64,000 nt of DNA from BACL27 sp964203235 (GCA_964203235.1 CAXNLE010000002.1:62001-126000), one strand, 5' to 3'; shown: positions 9,345 through 17,535, numbered from the stretch's first letter. Notes: generated from the sequence alone by a model not told the origin. Numbers and translations are program-made.

Positions 9345-9751
9345 GGGGTTATCCCAATCTTGCTCATCAGCTCTGAATTAGTCTCTTCACAGCACGAAAA
9401 TGTGGCTGCAGATATCTCTGAAGATTTAACGACTACTGGTACGTGCAGTAGCACCCTCCCTTTTTTGATAATTCTGCAAGGGGACAAATGGGCTTCATGC
9501 ACAAATCCTGCTGGGCTTGACGCAGAGCGTGGATAGCAGGTCACGTTTGGACCATGCCGACCAGGGTTATACCTAGTCCGAGTGACAACTGGGTGCTCTC
9601 CGTCTTTTTCTGCGAATCGCTTCCCGGTATGTAAAATATATATGAACTTATTGTCAACCCAAAACCAAGACCCTATTTCGTATGGAGCATCAAAGTCTGC
9701 TCTCAATAGATCAAAAATGTTCTCAGGAACTGATGCCACTTCCCTAATCAT
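9341..9751 (-). CDS. 136-aa protein of unknown function, first gene of the ATPase operon
   Basis: I do not recognise the family. Visible features are EHPVVTRTRYNPGRHGP, a conserved-looking VTCYPRS, two histidines and a strand KKGRVLLHVPVVV, which together suggest a small beta-rich domain; a PemK-like barrel is possible but unproven. The stop overlaps the ATG of the sigma-like gene by 4 nt. As the most promoter-proximal gene of a four-gene operon it could be an antitoxin-like or sensor subunit. The 230-bp region upstream is divergent with the small ORF at 9982 and must hold the operon promoter. Confidence 0.55.
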   Translation of the reverse strand: MIREVASVPENIFDLLRADFDAPYEIGSWFWVDNKFIYILHTGKRFAEKDGEHPVVTRTRYNPGRHGPNVTCYPRSASSPAGFVHEAHLSPCRIIKKGRVLLHVPVVVKSSEISAATFSCCEETNSELMSKIGITP

Positions 9752-9981
9752 AAGACGCAGAACTAGTCCACGAAATAGCCGATCCAGACTGCGGATAAAT
9801 TAGAAGCCCAGGTAAAAGACCCCTCAGACAGCCTTCAATTGATTACGGTGAGCCATTTCCGAATCTACTAAGAACACACAATTGAAGCAGATATTGAGTT
9901 TCTGGATTCAACCTGCATAAAATCATATTTTTGTTCACATGGGTTTACATTTTTTTCCGCTCAGACCCTTATTAGCGGTAC

Positions 9982-10236
9982 ATGAAACAACAAGCACCAA
10001 AGCCAACCCCACCTGTTTCCGAAGATGTACTTCAACAATTAGCCCTTGAACTGCAGCGCCTAGCTGGGAGCATAATTAAAGACATCAAGAAGAAGTCAAC
10101 GCTTAAGGGTCTGAGCAATTTGACTGCAATTACTCCGATTCAACAGATGCTGATGAACCACCTGTCAAATACTCTCTTCTCAAATGGCGAACAAGAGCAA
10201 CAATCAGAGTCTCAAAACATGTCCGGTTATCTTTAG
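9982..10236 (+). CDS. small hypothetical protein before the frameshifted nuclease
   Basis: The product is 84 aa, mostly helical by composition, with a Gln/Leu-rich first half (DVLQQLALELQRLAG) and a polar tail. The stop lies 14 nt before the TTG start of the T5orf172-like gene. The paralogous nuclease at 21877 is likewise preceded by small co-directional genes. I see no known domain. The 230 bp before it are AT-rich and contain an inverted repeat CCGCT/AGCGG just before the start. Coding status is uncertain. Confidence 0.35.
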   Translation: MKQQAPKPTPPVSEDVLQQLALELQRLAGSIIKDIKKKSTLKGLSNLTAITPIQQMLMNHLSNTLFSNGEQEQQSESQNMSGYL

Positions 10237-10250
10237 AAATCGCACCAGCT

Positions 10251-11349
10251 TTGATCGACCAACACAAAAACGAGCATAAAAATAGACCAAATAATGAAAT
10301 TTCAACAGAGCCTGGCACGATCTATTTCATCCGTGAACGAAACTTGATAACTAATGAGATATCCCCTTTTGTAAAAATCGGAATAACCGCACTTCATCGA
10401 AAAACGACGGCGCGAAAAAATGACTTACAGACGGGCAACCCTCGAGAACTATTTGTCTCCCGTGAAGTGAAAGTTCCTTGCGTCAGAGCCGTCGAAACAG
10501 CACTTCGATACAGATTTCTAGAGCAAAATGTCAACCTCGAATGGCATGTTTTTTTGGATAACTCCAAAGACCACTTTTCTGACGCGATTGCCTACTGCGA
10601 ATATCTTCGACAACGGTTTGATGAAATAACTCACCTACTCAACAAGGCAAAGATCCTCGGCTACTCACCTTCATTGAGCGAATCACTTCCGAAAACAGAG
10701 GAAGCCGAATACTGGTGTCGCCAATATTGGATTCATCACGAACTTATAAAAATCGGGGAAACAGTATTAACCACTCAACGAATTAAAGCAAAGGAGTATT
10801 TCCGCGACGGAAAGCAAATACCAGAAGGAATTAGCATCACTGAACGAAATATTACAGAAGTTGACTGGGATAAATTTCGGGAGACAAACCCAGCAATCAT
10901 TGATGAATACACATCCCGACGTCACACCGGTTTGTTCAAAGTGCTCGCCAAAGTTGCCCAAAGTTGAGATTTTTGAAAACCCAGAAATATCAGAATTTCA
11001 AGTTGAAGTTGAGAACTTTATTCGCATGATTGAGGAAGAAAATGATCACACCGATCCTTCGCCAGAATTTCGAAAACTGCGAATTAGAATTCTGCAGAAA
11101 ACTAAATTCAGTGCTGCCGAAAAAGAAATTGCTCGTTGCCAACTAAAGGCTATTTGTGGGATGGCAGCAGGCATCGAATATTGCTGTTCTTGGGTACGAG
11201 GATTGGCTAAACCACGGCTTGACACCGCTCGACTTACACACGAAAAGAAAAATCTATTAACTCCATTTACAACCAACAGAAAATTAGTTTCAGCTACGCT
11301 GACAAGGAGCGCTGGAAGAAGGGCGGAAAATTTAGAAGAAATAATCTAG
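10251..11349 (+). pseudogene. T5orf172/GIY-YIG-related nuclease, frameshifted
   Basis: Two overlapping frames together give one protein homologous to the intact gene at 21877-22908. Frame 1 (TTG 10251 to TGA 10967) carries the nuclease-like core GTIYFIRERN, FVKIGITA, then LQTGNPREL and an E-rich helix. The homologous C-terminus continues in the +1 frame to 11349, with CQLKAICGMAAGIE matching AHLASICGQANGIN of the paralogue. The shift falls near 10950-10967 in the near-repeat CCAAAGTTGCCCAAAGTTG. That makes a one-base indel in the CCC run, or an assembly error, the simplest explanation. A programmed frameshift is possible but less likely. Confidence 0.75.
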
Positions 11350-11404
11350 TTTTACGAATTGTGATGCATAGAACTGTATGACACTCCTGATCTTTATTGG
11401 TGTC

Positions 11405-11470
11405 GTAATCATCCAGACGATCGCAGGGGCTTCAAGTCTTAAAAATCACCAACCGATTTCAGGTTTGTAC
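11405..11470 (+). ncRNA. decayed copy of the 88-nt structured leader
   Basis: GTAATCATCCAGACGATC and ATCACCAACCGATTTCA match the intact leaders at 32182 and 34498 almost exactly. The GGGGCTT block is kept, but the outer and inner 3' stem arms (GCCAAG, TCGGTGGT) are gone. It lies about 100 bp upstream of a fragment of the same gene that follows the leader at 34591. It is a non-functional remnant. Confidence 0.7.
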
Positions 11471-11569
11471 TGCTGTTCAACTTACGACAAATCTTTGTTA
11501 ACTTTAGGCAAAGCAGCAAATTTCTCAATCATGGTTGAATTACCTTTAGTTAACAAGACGAAAGTGTAA

Positions 11570-11627
11570 GTGACTATTCATGAAACCTGGCCGGCGATAA
11601 CCGCGCGATGGGCAAACAGTTGCCCCT
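11570..11627 (+). pseudogene. fragment of the TY-Chap-like gene found at 34591
   Basis: GTGACTATTCATGAAAC and TGGCCGGCGATAAC reproduce the first codons of the 153-aa gene at 34591 (T-I-H-E-T-W-P-A-I-T) with only a few substitutions. It then jumps, by an internal deletion of about 70 nt, to GGGCAAACAGTTGCCCC of the same gene. The rest is missing. Nucleotide identity is high, so the duplication is recent compared with the decay of protein-level similarity. Confidence 0.75.
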
Positions 11628-11630
11628 TGC

Positions 11631-11735
11631 ACGCCGTTGGTGAACGCACTTTTTTCGTGGGAGATATCGGCTGTAACCCTTGCGGCAATCGCAGTTTCTC
11701 AATACATTTACTTCAAACGTAAAAAGTGGTTCTGA
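11631..11735 (+). pseudogene. C-terminal fragment of a CorA-type transporter
   Basis: This frame ends in SQYIYFKRKKWF and a stop, preceded by a hydrophobic helix WEISAVTLAAIAV. That is the last transmembrane helix and basic tail of CorA-family Mg2+ channels, and resembles the end of the CorA-like gene at 30358-31349 (AQIIFFRRKNWL). No upstream portion is present. It directly abuts the TY-Chap fragment, so 11405-11735 is a mosaic of three remnants. Confidence 0.65.
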
Positions 11736-11743
11736 CCTGACGT

Positions 11744-12508
11744 CTAAACAGCAAGATCGACAGTGACGGGTGCATGGTCGCTCATTTCCCATGCATCTGG
11801 GTAATCTCCAACACCACCTTTGGTACTAACGAACTTCTTTTTAAGATCCTTGGAGATAAAAATAAAGTCAAGTTCTTGACGCATCCCATCTGATGCTATA
11901 GCCCCGTTCTTATGAGTCCATATTCGCGAACCGTACTGAGGGTCGCGCAATGTTGGAAAAGTTTTACGTAAGTCGGTAACACTCGTTAGGCCGATATCTC
12001 GAAAACTATCAACAACATAATCTGGCCAAATATTAAAGTCTCCAGCGACTATCAATTTTTTGTCACCATGTTCACTGATTACATCTTCAATTTCACGATG
12101 AAGGAGACGAAGGGCATCAAGACCATCCATGCTGTCAAGCATTAATCCATAGTGTCCCATGAGCCGACAGAAGACCTCGCCATCAAGCCGAACGTCCACG
12201 CAAAATGTTGTAGCCGGATTAGGTCGATTCGCTTCAGATTTTGTCTTGCGCCTCTTGAAATCAGTTCTCACAAATTCAACATTTCTGCCCGCAATCACTG
12301 TCCCCCACGGTCGCCGATTACCCACACCACCTGCCAACCAAATGCCACTCCAGCCTTGTGGAAAACCCGCCTTCGGCGCCTTGGCTTCGGTCAACACAAT
12401 TAGATCCGAGTCAATCGTCTCCTGAATCCACTTCCACAACTCGGGTTCTTTCTGCCGCGGTGCCACACCTTGCTTGGTATTCCAAGTTGCTATTCGGAAT
12501 TTGCCCAT
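11744..12508 (-). CDS. endonuclease/exonuclease/phosphatase (EEP) family protein
   Basis: The 254-aa protein has the EEP fold signature. It starts KFRIATWN (Asn near residue 9) and has LIVLTEAK supplying the metal-binding Glu near 41. It then has VAGDFNIWPD near 154 and a terminal MSDHAPVTVD near 245 with the catalytic Asp-His. The length fits the catalytic domain alone. No signal peptide is seen, so it is cytoplasmic. EEP enzymes cleave phosphodiesters in DNA, RNA or small molecules; the substrate here is not deducible. It lies 127 bp downstream of the PD-(D/E)XK gene on the same strand and may be co-transcribed with it. Confidence 0.9.
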   Translation of the reverse strand: MGKFRIATWNTKQGVAPRQKEPELWKWIQETIDSDLIVLTEAKAPKAGFPQGWSGIWLAGGVGNRRPWGTVIAGRNVEFVRTDFKRRKTKSEANRPNPATTFCVDVRLDGEVFCRLMGHYGLMLDSMDGLDALRLLHREIEDVISEHGDKKLIVAGDFNIWPDYVVDSFRDIGLTSVTDLRKTFPTLRDPQYGSRIWTHKNGAIASDGMRQELDFIFISKDLKKKFVSTKGGVGDYPDAWEMSDHAPVTVDLAV

Positions 12509-12635
12509 GACTATTCAAATGCTCCATTTATCCCACGTTCCGATAAGCCAACTATCAATACTCGATCGATCATTTGTTGTCCAATCTTGCTCAACGAGCT
12601 AAACCAAATTGGTGAGACTGGGTGTTGGGACATAA

Positions 12636-13427
12636 TTACGGCTGGCCTGAGTTGCCATGGTGTGCAGGGCAAACATTGATCTTTTTGTAGTAGCACCAAT
12701 TACAGAGGTTCGTCACATTGCATTTGAATTGCCCACTCGTGCTTGATTCGTCGATGCTCGCACGAGTTCTTACAACTACCTGACGCGCATTATCAAGGTT
12801 TTCTTGTGTCACCATAACGGTGTGTTTCACCTTTTTCGACAGATAGAAAAGTTCAAGCGTGGAGGTCGTCTTCTGTTGAGCCTCTTTCAGCATCAAGGCA
12901 TACGCAAGTAACTGAAACCACTTCTGATCATCCGCAACATATTTTGGATTCGGCACTTTTCCGGTTTTATAGTCAGAAATGACAACCGAGCCATCGGCGT
13001 CTAAAGCAATGCGATCGATGTAGCCCTTCATCGCAACACCATCTATCGATGTCAGCACTTCGATTTCTTGTCCTTCAAGATTCGTGATAACAGGATCTTC
13101 AAGATCCCATAAGTTAGTCATAGATTCGAAAGCAATTCGCTTGAAACCAGCAATCGTGTCGAGTTTCTCGCTTAACTCTTCTACTTTCTCCGCCCAGCCA
13201 TGATTCGACCACCGATCCGCAGCGATCCTTTTTAACGTCTCTTGTGTTCGCTCGTTTGGATCTTCTTTATAAAGATATTCCAACACCTCATGCACAAAGG
13301 ATCCCAAATGCATGTGCCACGAAGACGGTTCCTTGATTTTGTCGATATACGACAATTTGAACTTTTGCGGGCAGTCTCGAAACAAACCGATCGAAGACGG
13401 CGAAAGATAGCTCGGTGCTTTCAGCAA
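12636..13427 (-). CDS. RecB-like PD-(D/E)XK nuclease with Fe-S cluster motif
   Basis: The 263-aa protein opens with SPSSIGLFRDCPQKFKL, the N-terminal motif of AddB/Cas4/RecB-family nucleases including the first cluster cysteine. Catalytic elements are GYIDRI near residue 136 and ISDYKTGK near 150, followed by a conserved Gln helix (WFQLLAYALML). The C-terminus carries CNVTNLCNWC and a further Cys, completing a four-cysteine Fe-S set. It resembles stand-alone Cas4-like or PDDEXK_1 exonucleases acting on DNA ends. No CRISPR array or other cas gene is present, so a Cas4 role is unlikely. The start is TTG 13427; the frame upstream is closed by a stop. Confidence 0.88.
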   Translation of the reverse strand: MLKAPSYLSPSSIGLFRDCPQKFKLSYIDKIKEPSSWHMHLGSFVHEVLEYLYKEDPNERTQETLKRIAADRWSNHGWAEKVEELSEKLDTIAGFKRIAFESMTNLWDLEDPVITNLEGQEIEVLTSIDGVAMKGYIDRIALDADGSVVISDYKTGKVPNPKYVADDQKWFQLLAYALMLKEAQQKTTSTLELFYLSKKVKHTVMVTQENLDNARQVVVRTRASIDESSTSGQFKCNVTNLCNWCYYKKINVCPAHHGNSGQP

Positions 13428-13655
13428 CTTGACAACCCCACAGCAAGAACCATACTCGCCTTAGGGCCGGCTCCAAAAATTAATTGGCATAGGTTCTTTT
13501 GCTTGTTCTGAGACGTCTGAGATCTTTTCGTACATTTCTCTCCTCTGCGTTTATTCGGTCTGAATCCGAAGATTCTGGTAGTCCGGTTTTTCCAACCATT
13601 CCACTTACTTGTTACGCACTACCGCTATGCAACTGTGCAGTGTCAGGAACCACCG

Positions 13656-13916
13656 TTACTCGAATTCTCCTGTGTCGTAATGCTCACCATGCTCGTCGTG
13701 TTCACCGCTGTCGGCCTCGGCGTACCAGAGATCTTCGCCAACATATCGATGACCGCAACACTCGCCTTCCTCTCTTGACTTAAACGTCAGAGTATTTTTG
13801 CAGGATCGACATTTGACGACACAAAGATCTCCTTCGTCGGGGTCATTATCAAAGCCGATCATATTTGAGCAATGACCAACACCACGATCGCAAAGATCGC
13901 AAGTTTCAGTCTCCAT
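13656..13916 (-). CDS. small Cys-rich zinc-ribbon-like protein
   Basis: The product is 86 aa with the pattern CDLC, GHC, CxxCxxC (CVVKCRSC) and CCGH, enough for two zinc knuckles, followed by an acidic His-rich tail. The function is unknown. Its promoter and first codons occur as a decayed copy at 5383-5445, which supports this start ATG (13916) and shows a promoter-like element TTGTTAGACA about 40 nt upstream. The 228 bp downstream, toward the nuclease gene, contain no other gene I can support. Confidence 0.6.
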   Translation of the reverse strand: METETCDLCDRGVGHCSNMIGFDNDPDEGDLCVVKCRSCKNTLTFKSREEGECCGHRYVGEDLWYAEADSGEHDEHGEHYDTGEFE

Positions 13917-14011
13917 CGGTAATTCTTAACTTACAACCACCAGTATCAAGTGTCTAACAAGAGATCAATGACTTTGACACCCTGCGACAGGCCCCGCCTA
14001 CGGTCTGGGCT

Positions 14012-14152
14012 ATGAGTTTATTAGCTTATATTTTGTGGTGGGCTTGGATTGCAATATTGGCCTGCATCGCATTCGTCATTATTGTCCCATTGCTAGGTGT
14101 GGTGCTGTTGTTCGGGATACCAGCCCTGATCTTGTTCGCAATTATTGCTTAG
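14012..14152 (+). CDS. 46-aa membrane peptide
   Basis: The short ORF MSLLAYILWWAWIAILA continues into a second hydrophobic stretch (VVLLFGIPALILF) and encodes two transmembrane helices and little else. A promoter with TTGACA (13974-13979) and TACGGT (13999-14004) places the -10 box 7 nt before the ATG, as for a leaderless transcript. The Prokaryote-like packing before the NERD-helicase gene (38-nt gap) suggests co-transcription. The function is unknown. Confidence 0.5.
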   Translation: MSLLAYILWWAWIAILACIAFVIIVPLLGVVLLFGIPALILFAIIA

Positions 14153-14190
14153 TTTTAGCGCATCACCTGTCAATGTGTTCTAATTGATGA

Positions 14191-15810
14191 ATGGGTCGTA
14201 TTCATCCTGATCATTCGACAGTTCAACAATTAAAAGGCGCCGAACGTGTCTTCGCCGAAATACTCGTTGAATATCTATCAGACGATTGGCTAATCATTTC
14301 GCAACTAGACATGATCTCGCCAACTCGGCCATACGAGATTGACTTTTTGCTTGTCAACCCGCAATATGGCGTAATCAGCATTGAGGTCAAGGGTGGCGAA
14401 GTCGATGTGAAAAATGGTGTGTGGTATCGCAAACAGTCACGAGGCGGCGAAACTCGCTTTGACCCATCACCACCACGACAAGCACAGAACGCAGCGTTTG
14501 AGTTGCGCGACGCACTACGAGAAAACCATTCATCATTTGACCACTTAACAGTTGCCCACGGCGTTGCTCTTCCAGATGTTGAGGCGATATCAGGGGAGCT
14601 GCCACTTGACGTGACTCGTGAAATGTTGTTTCTCTCAGGCGATATGAATCAAATTGAGGAAAAGGTCATCGCCTGTATCGAGGCCAGAGAGGCTAAGCAC
14701 CTTTTGCCCGACCCACTTCTACGAAACTTTTTTCAAATTGTCTTGCCTTCTTCAAAAATGGTCTTTCAGCCAGACGCTCAAAGAACTATCTATCGAGAAA
14801 TACTGAACCACATTTCGCTTGAGCAAGTGCGTGCGATGACATCACTTGACGAGAATACCCGCGTCGTTGTGCAAGGATCAGCAGGCACCGGCAAGACACG
14901 GCTTGCAATTCTCTGGGCTCGACTTGCGATGAAGAGGGGCGAAAAAACTCTCCTAACCTGCTACAACGACCCGCTTGCGGATTTTCTAAATGCGACATCA
15001 GGTGACCAGCAACTTCCAGTTATCCAGCCATTCTTGCGGCTAATACAAAAACTTGATGGGATTTCCGAGTTGGTCGAGCCGACTGAACCGAAAGAAAAAG
15101 ACACTTTTTGGAATGAGACGCTTCCCCACCATGTTCTCGCAAATATCAAAAAAATTCAACCAATGTTCGACACCATCGTCGTTGATGAAGCACAAGATTT
15201 TGCCCAAAGTTGGATCGAAATACTCGAGGCATTACTTTCACCGAGCGGAAAACTTTTATGTGTTGCTGACATGGCTCAAGATCTCTATCAGCGTGGCTAT
15301 CGACCACCCTTAGGTGACCCGCTCTGGACAAAGGGCCGCCTCGCGGTCAACTGCCGTAATACCCGCCAAATCGCACTGTTGCTGAAGAAGATTGGCGGGG
15401 CACAGCCAGCTGCTGCATGCCCAACTGGCGACCCAGTCAGATTTGTCTCAGTTCGGTCTGAACAAGAAGCACTCGCCGAAGTCAGAAACTTGATTACTAA
15501 TCACATCGAATTTCATAAAAGAAAATTAAGTGATCTGGTAATCGTGTGCAGAAGTGCTAGCGAGCGACAGAAATTGCGCGCTTTGTCAACTGACGTCGTA
15601 GTGATTAGTAACTGGAAGAACCGCGGACTTGAACATATTGCTTGCGAAACTTTTCGTCGAATTAAAGGTCTTGAAGCAGATCACGTCGTAGTTGTCGGTT
15701 TTGATAGCGACTATCTGGTGCAAGAACTTTATGTCGCTGCCAGCCGGGCGCGCAGAACTTTGACGATCATCGCGTCTCCTGCAGTTGGTGGCCTTCTTGG
15801 ACTCACTTAA
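14191..15810 (+). CDS. NERD-domain nuclease fused to superfamily I helicase
   Basis: The product is 539 aa. The NERD domain spans about residues 15-110, with RPYEIDFLLVNPQYGVISIE and the following VK giving the D...ExK nuclease-like core. A UvrD/Rep-like helicase follows: Walker A QGSAGTGKTRLA near 230, TIVVDEAQDFAQ near 330, the arginine motif CRNTRQIA near 388 and a final RIKGLEADHVVVV / VAASRARRTL segment near 490-525. Such NERD-helicases occur in DNA repair and phage-defence islands. It follows the tiny membrane peptide and is convergent with the VWA gene. The two genes are separated by a 227-bp region of three hairpins. Confidence 0.9.
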   Translation: MGRIHPDHSTVQQLKGAERVFAEILVEYLSDDWLIISQLDMISPTRPYEIDFLLVNPQYGVISIEVKGGEVDVKNGVWYRKQSRGGETRFDPSPPRQAQNAAFELRDALRENHSSFDHLTVAHGVALPDVEAISGELPLDVTREMLFLSGDMNQIEEKVIACIEAREAKHLLPDPLLRNFFQIVLPSSKMVFQPDAQRTIYREILNHISLEQVRAMTSLDENTRVVVQGSAGTGKTRLAILWARLAMKRGEKTLLTCYNDPLADFLNATSGDQQLPVIQPFLRLIQKLDGISELVEPTEPKEKDTFWNETLPHHVLANIKKIQPMFDTIVVDEAQDFAQSWIEILEALLSPSGKLLCVADMAQDLYQRGYRPPLGDPLWTKGRLAVNCRNTRQIALLLKKIGGAQPAAACPTGDPVRFVSVRSEQEALAEVRNLITNHIEFHKRKLSDLVIVCRSASERQKLRALSTDVVVISNWKNRGLEHIACETFRRIKGLEADHVVVVGFDSDYLVQELYVAASRARRTLTIIASPAVGGLLGLT

Positions 15811-15888
15811 GAGTTTAAATATTTAATAGTCGTGAAGAAATATAGTCGCGTACTTCGGGAATTACTTCGAAAATGCGGACAAACAAAA

Positions 15889-16004
15889 CAACCCCGCAGG
15901 CTTTAGCCATTGGGGTTGCTTCGGAACAAGTGATGGTTGAAAGGAGAAAGCCCATCACTTCTCTATTGGGTCGTGCGCCCTACTAAAACGCCGTACCAGT
16001 AGGG
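15889..16004. terminator. three consecutive hairpins between convergent genes
   Basis: Hairpin 1 pairs CAACCCC (15889-15895) with GGGGTTG (15912-15918). Hairpin 2 pairs AAGTGATGG (15928-15936) with CCATCACTT (15952-15960). Hairpin 3 pairs CCCTACT (15978-15984) with AGTAGGG (15998-16004). All arms are perfect and loops are 13-16 nt. The stretch lies between stops at 15810 and 16038 and no T-run follows. It may be a bidirectional terminator or an unannotated small RNA; three GC-rich hairpins in a row exceed what a simple terminator needs. Confidence 0.55.
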
Positions 16005-16037
16005 TCAAGACAAGCCTGAACCCGACTTCTTTATTTG

Positions 16038-16727
16038 CTAATTATTGTTGCGATCGTCTTCTGCCGGTTTGTCAGAACCGAAGAAGTCGTCGTTTTCTGC
16101 TGCCAAGAGGTCGCGCTTCTTGTTGCGAAACTCGCTTGTCTTCATCGCGAGACTCTGAAACGCAAGATTGGTGCCGCGTGCGGTGCCATCAAACGCCTGG
16201 ATGTTGCCGTGCTTTACGCCAATGCCTTGTGCGTCACCGTATGCATCAAGTGCTGCTGACATGAACACGAATGTCCAACCCACTTTTTCTCCACCCTTGA
16301 CAAGTTTTTTGATCTGCTCGAGTGTGTATTCGCGACTTTGATTTTCTTCACCGTCAGTGATCGAGATGAACAAAATATCTTCTTTTGGAAGACCGGTTGC
16401 TTCTCGCGCCGCTGCTTCAACTCGTACTCGCCCGATCAACAGACCAGTTGCATCAAGAAGTGGTGTACCGCCTCGTGGGATGAAGGTTTCTGATGTCAGG
16501 TCTGTGATCTCTGAAATCGGTGCACCTGCAACAATCACATGTTGCGGGTCTTGACTGTCAAATTGAACGAAAGTCACTTTTGCATCAGGACCATTTTTCT
16601 TTTGCTCATTGATCAAGTGATTGAAACCACCGATCACATCATTTACGATCGAACTCATTGACCCAGATCGGTCGAGAAGAATGTAGAGGTGAGTCTTGTT
16701 TGCTTTCTTTGGTTTTTTGGTAGTCAT
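16038..16727 (-). CDS. von Willebrand factor A (VWA) domain protein
   Basis: The 229-aa protein is essentially one VWA domain. The MIDAS metal site is complete: LLDRSGSMSS near residue 18, the Thr in FIPRGGTPLLD near 89, and SITDGEEN near 127. There is no signal peptide or membrane anchor, so it acts in the cytoplasm. The tail is polar and acidic. Stand-alone VWA proteins often partner with ATPases or with kinases/phosphatases of ter/VWA-type modules, but no MoxR ATPase lies nearby. It is 75 nt downstream of the HTH gene and probably in its operon. Confidence 0.9.
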   Translation of the reverse strand: MTTKKPKKANKTHLYILLDRSGSMSSIVNDVIGGFNHLINEQKKNGPDAKVTFVQFDSQDPQHVIVAGAPISEITDLTSETFIPRGGTPLLDATGLLIGRVRVEAAAREATGLPKEDILFISITDGEENQSREYTLEQIKKLVKGGEKVGWTFVFMSAALDAYGDAQGIGVKHGNIQAFDGTARGTNLAFQSLAMKTSEFRNKKRDLLAAENDDFFGSDKPAEDDRNNN

Positions 16728-16802
16728 TTTGTTGCTCTTTCTGTTTGTTGGTTGATATGTCTTGATTTAGTTACGAACTGAACTGCGACAATTGTGTACT
16801 CG

Positions 16803-17417
16803 CTACTCGGCGTCTTGCCGGTTGCTTTGCATGTTGCGCACGGTCTGTTTGATCTGTCGTGAGATGTATGGACGCGTAACACCTGCGATTGCTGCCGCCG
16901 AACCTTGGTCGTATCCACATATTGCTGTGAGTGCAAGACCAGTCGCAGCAATTGGCTTTATCTCTTTAATCGCTTGACGACAAAAATCGCGATCTACTGC
17001 TTGAGTTGCTGGGTCGATCGCATGGCGATCAACTAAGTCGATTGCAACTTCTTCGCCGTCGTCGGTTAGACGCGTCGGAAACTGACCAACGTAGCGATTA
17101 CGTCGCACTCCCTCGCCGCGCTCAATTGCCTCGTCACGCCCGTGATTGATACGACCTGTATAACTCATCGCTTTTGCTGCGTCTCGAGGGTTCGGGTAAC
17201 GCTCAATATATTTCTTGATCTGCAACGACACATTGAGAACTTGCTTTTGACAGATCTCGTCTCCGTCCTTGAATTTCTTAACTAGCGTCAACATCTCATT
17301 TGCAAATGCAGTGAGCCAGGTGCTTTGCTCTTCGGTCATGCGGTTGGTATTAATTGGAGCCTCCTTAGGTTCGATGGGTCTCAGATTCGGATAACCTTTG
17401 ACATAGTCATTATGCAT
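16803..17417 (-). CDS. HTH (sigma region-4-like) regulatory protein
   Basis: The product is 204 aa. The C-terminal 65 residues contain a helix-turn-helix of sigma-4 type (ALTAICGYDQGSAAAIAGVT then RPYISRQIKQT), with a helical N-terminal part rich in charged residues. A 14-bp perfect palindrome CATTATGCATAATG covers its own start codon, suggesting autorepression. It is followed by the VWA gene. The family is not otherwise recognised; it may regulate the VWA gene and/or the divergent deacetylase gene, whose start is about 120 bp away. Confidence 0.6.
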   Translation of the reverse strand: MHNDYVKGYPNLRPIEPKEAPINTNRMTEEQSTWLTAFANEMLTLVKKFKDGDEICQKQVLNVSLQIKKYIERYPNPRDAAKAMSYTGRINHGRDEAIERGEGVRRNRYVGQFPTRLTDDGEEVAIDLVDRHAIDPATQAVDRDFCRQAIKEIKPIAATGLALTAICGYDQGSAAAIAGVTRPYISRQIKQTVRNMQSNRQDAE

Positions 17418-17421
17418 AATG
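17408..17421. promoter_or_regulatory. palindrome over start codon of the HTH gene
   Basis: CATTATGCATAATG is a perfect 14-bp palindrome that includes the ATG (17415-17417) of the minus-strand HTH gene. Its position fits an operator for autoregulation or for the divergent promoter of the deacetylase gene. Binding is inferred only. Confidence 0.4.
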
Positions 17422-17535
17422 GGTGTTACATAGTTATTTGTATTTTGACTAAAAGACTTTATCGTATTAAAGTGCTTTTACAACCTACTATTTCAAGCGG
17501 TGCACAGATCTAGGTCGATTGGGCGTAACTAGGTC

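Noticed and set aside
11378..11569. 63-aa ORF in the remnant region
   Set aside because: It overlaps the decayed leader copy and has no counterpart in the intact leader regions.
12636..13427. Cas4 assignment for the Fe-S PD-(D/E)XK protein
   Set aside because: The motifs fit, but there is no CRISPR array or cas1/cas2, so a general RecB-like nuclease call is safer.
13499..13783. 94-aa plus-strand ORF between the nuclease and Cys-rich genes
   Set aside because: It is antisense to the Cys-rich gene for much of its length and has Arg/His-rich composition typical of a shadow frame.
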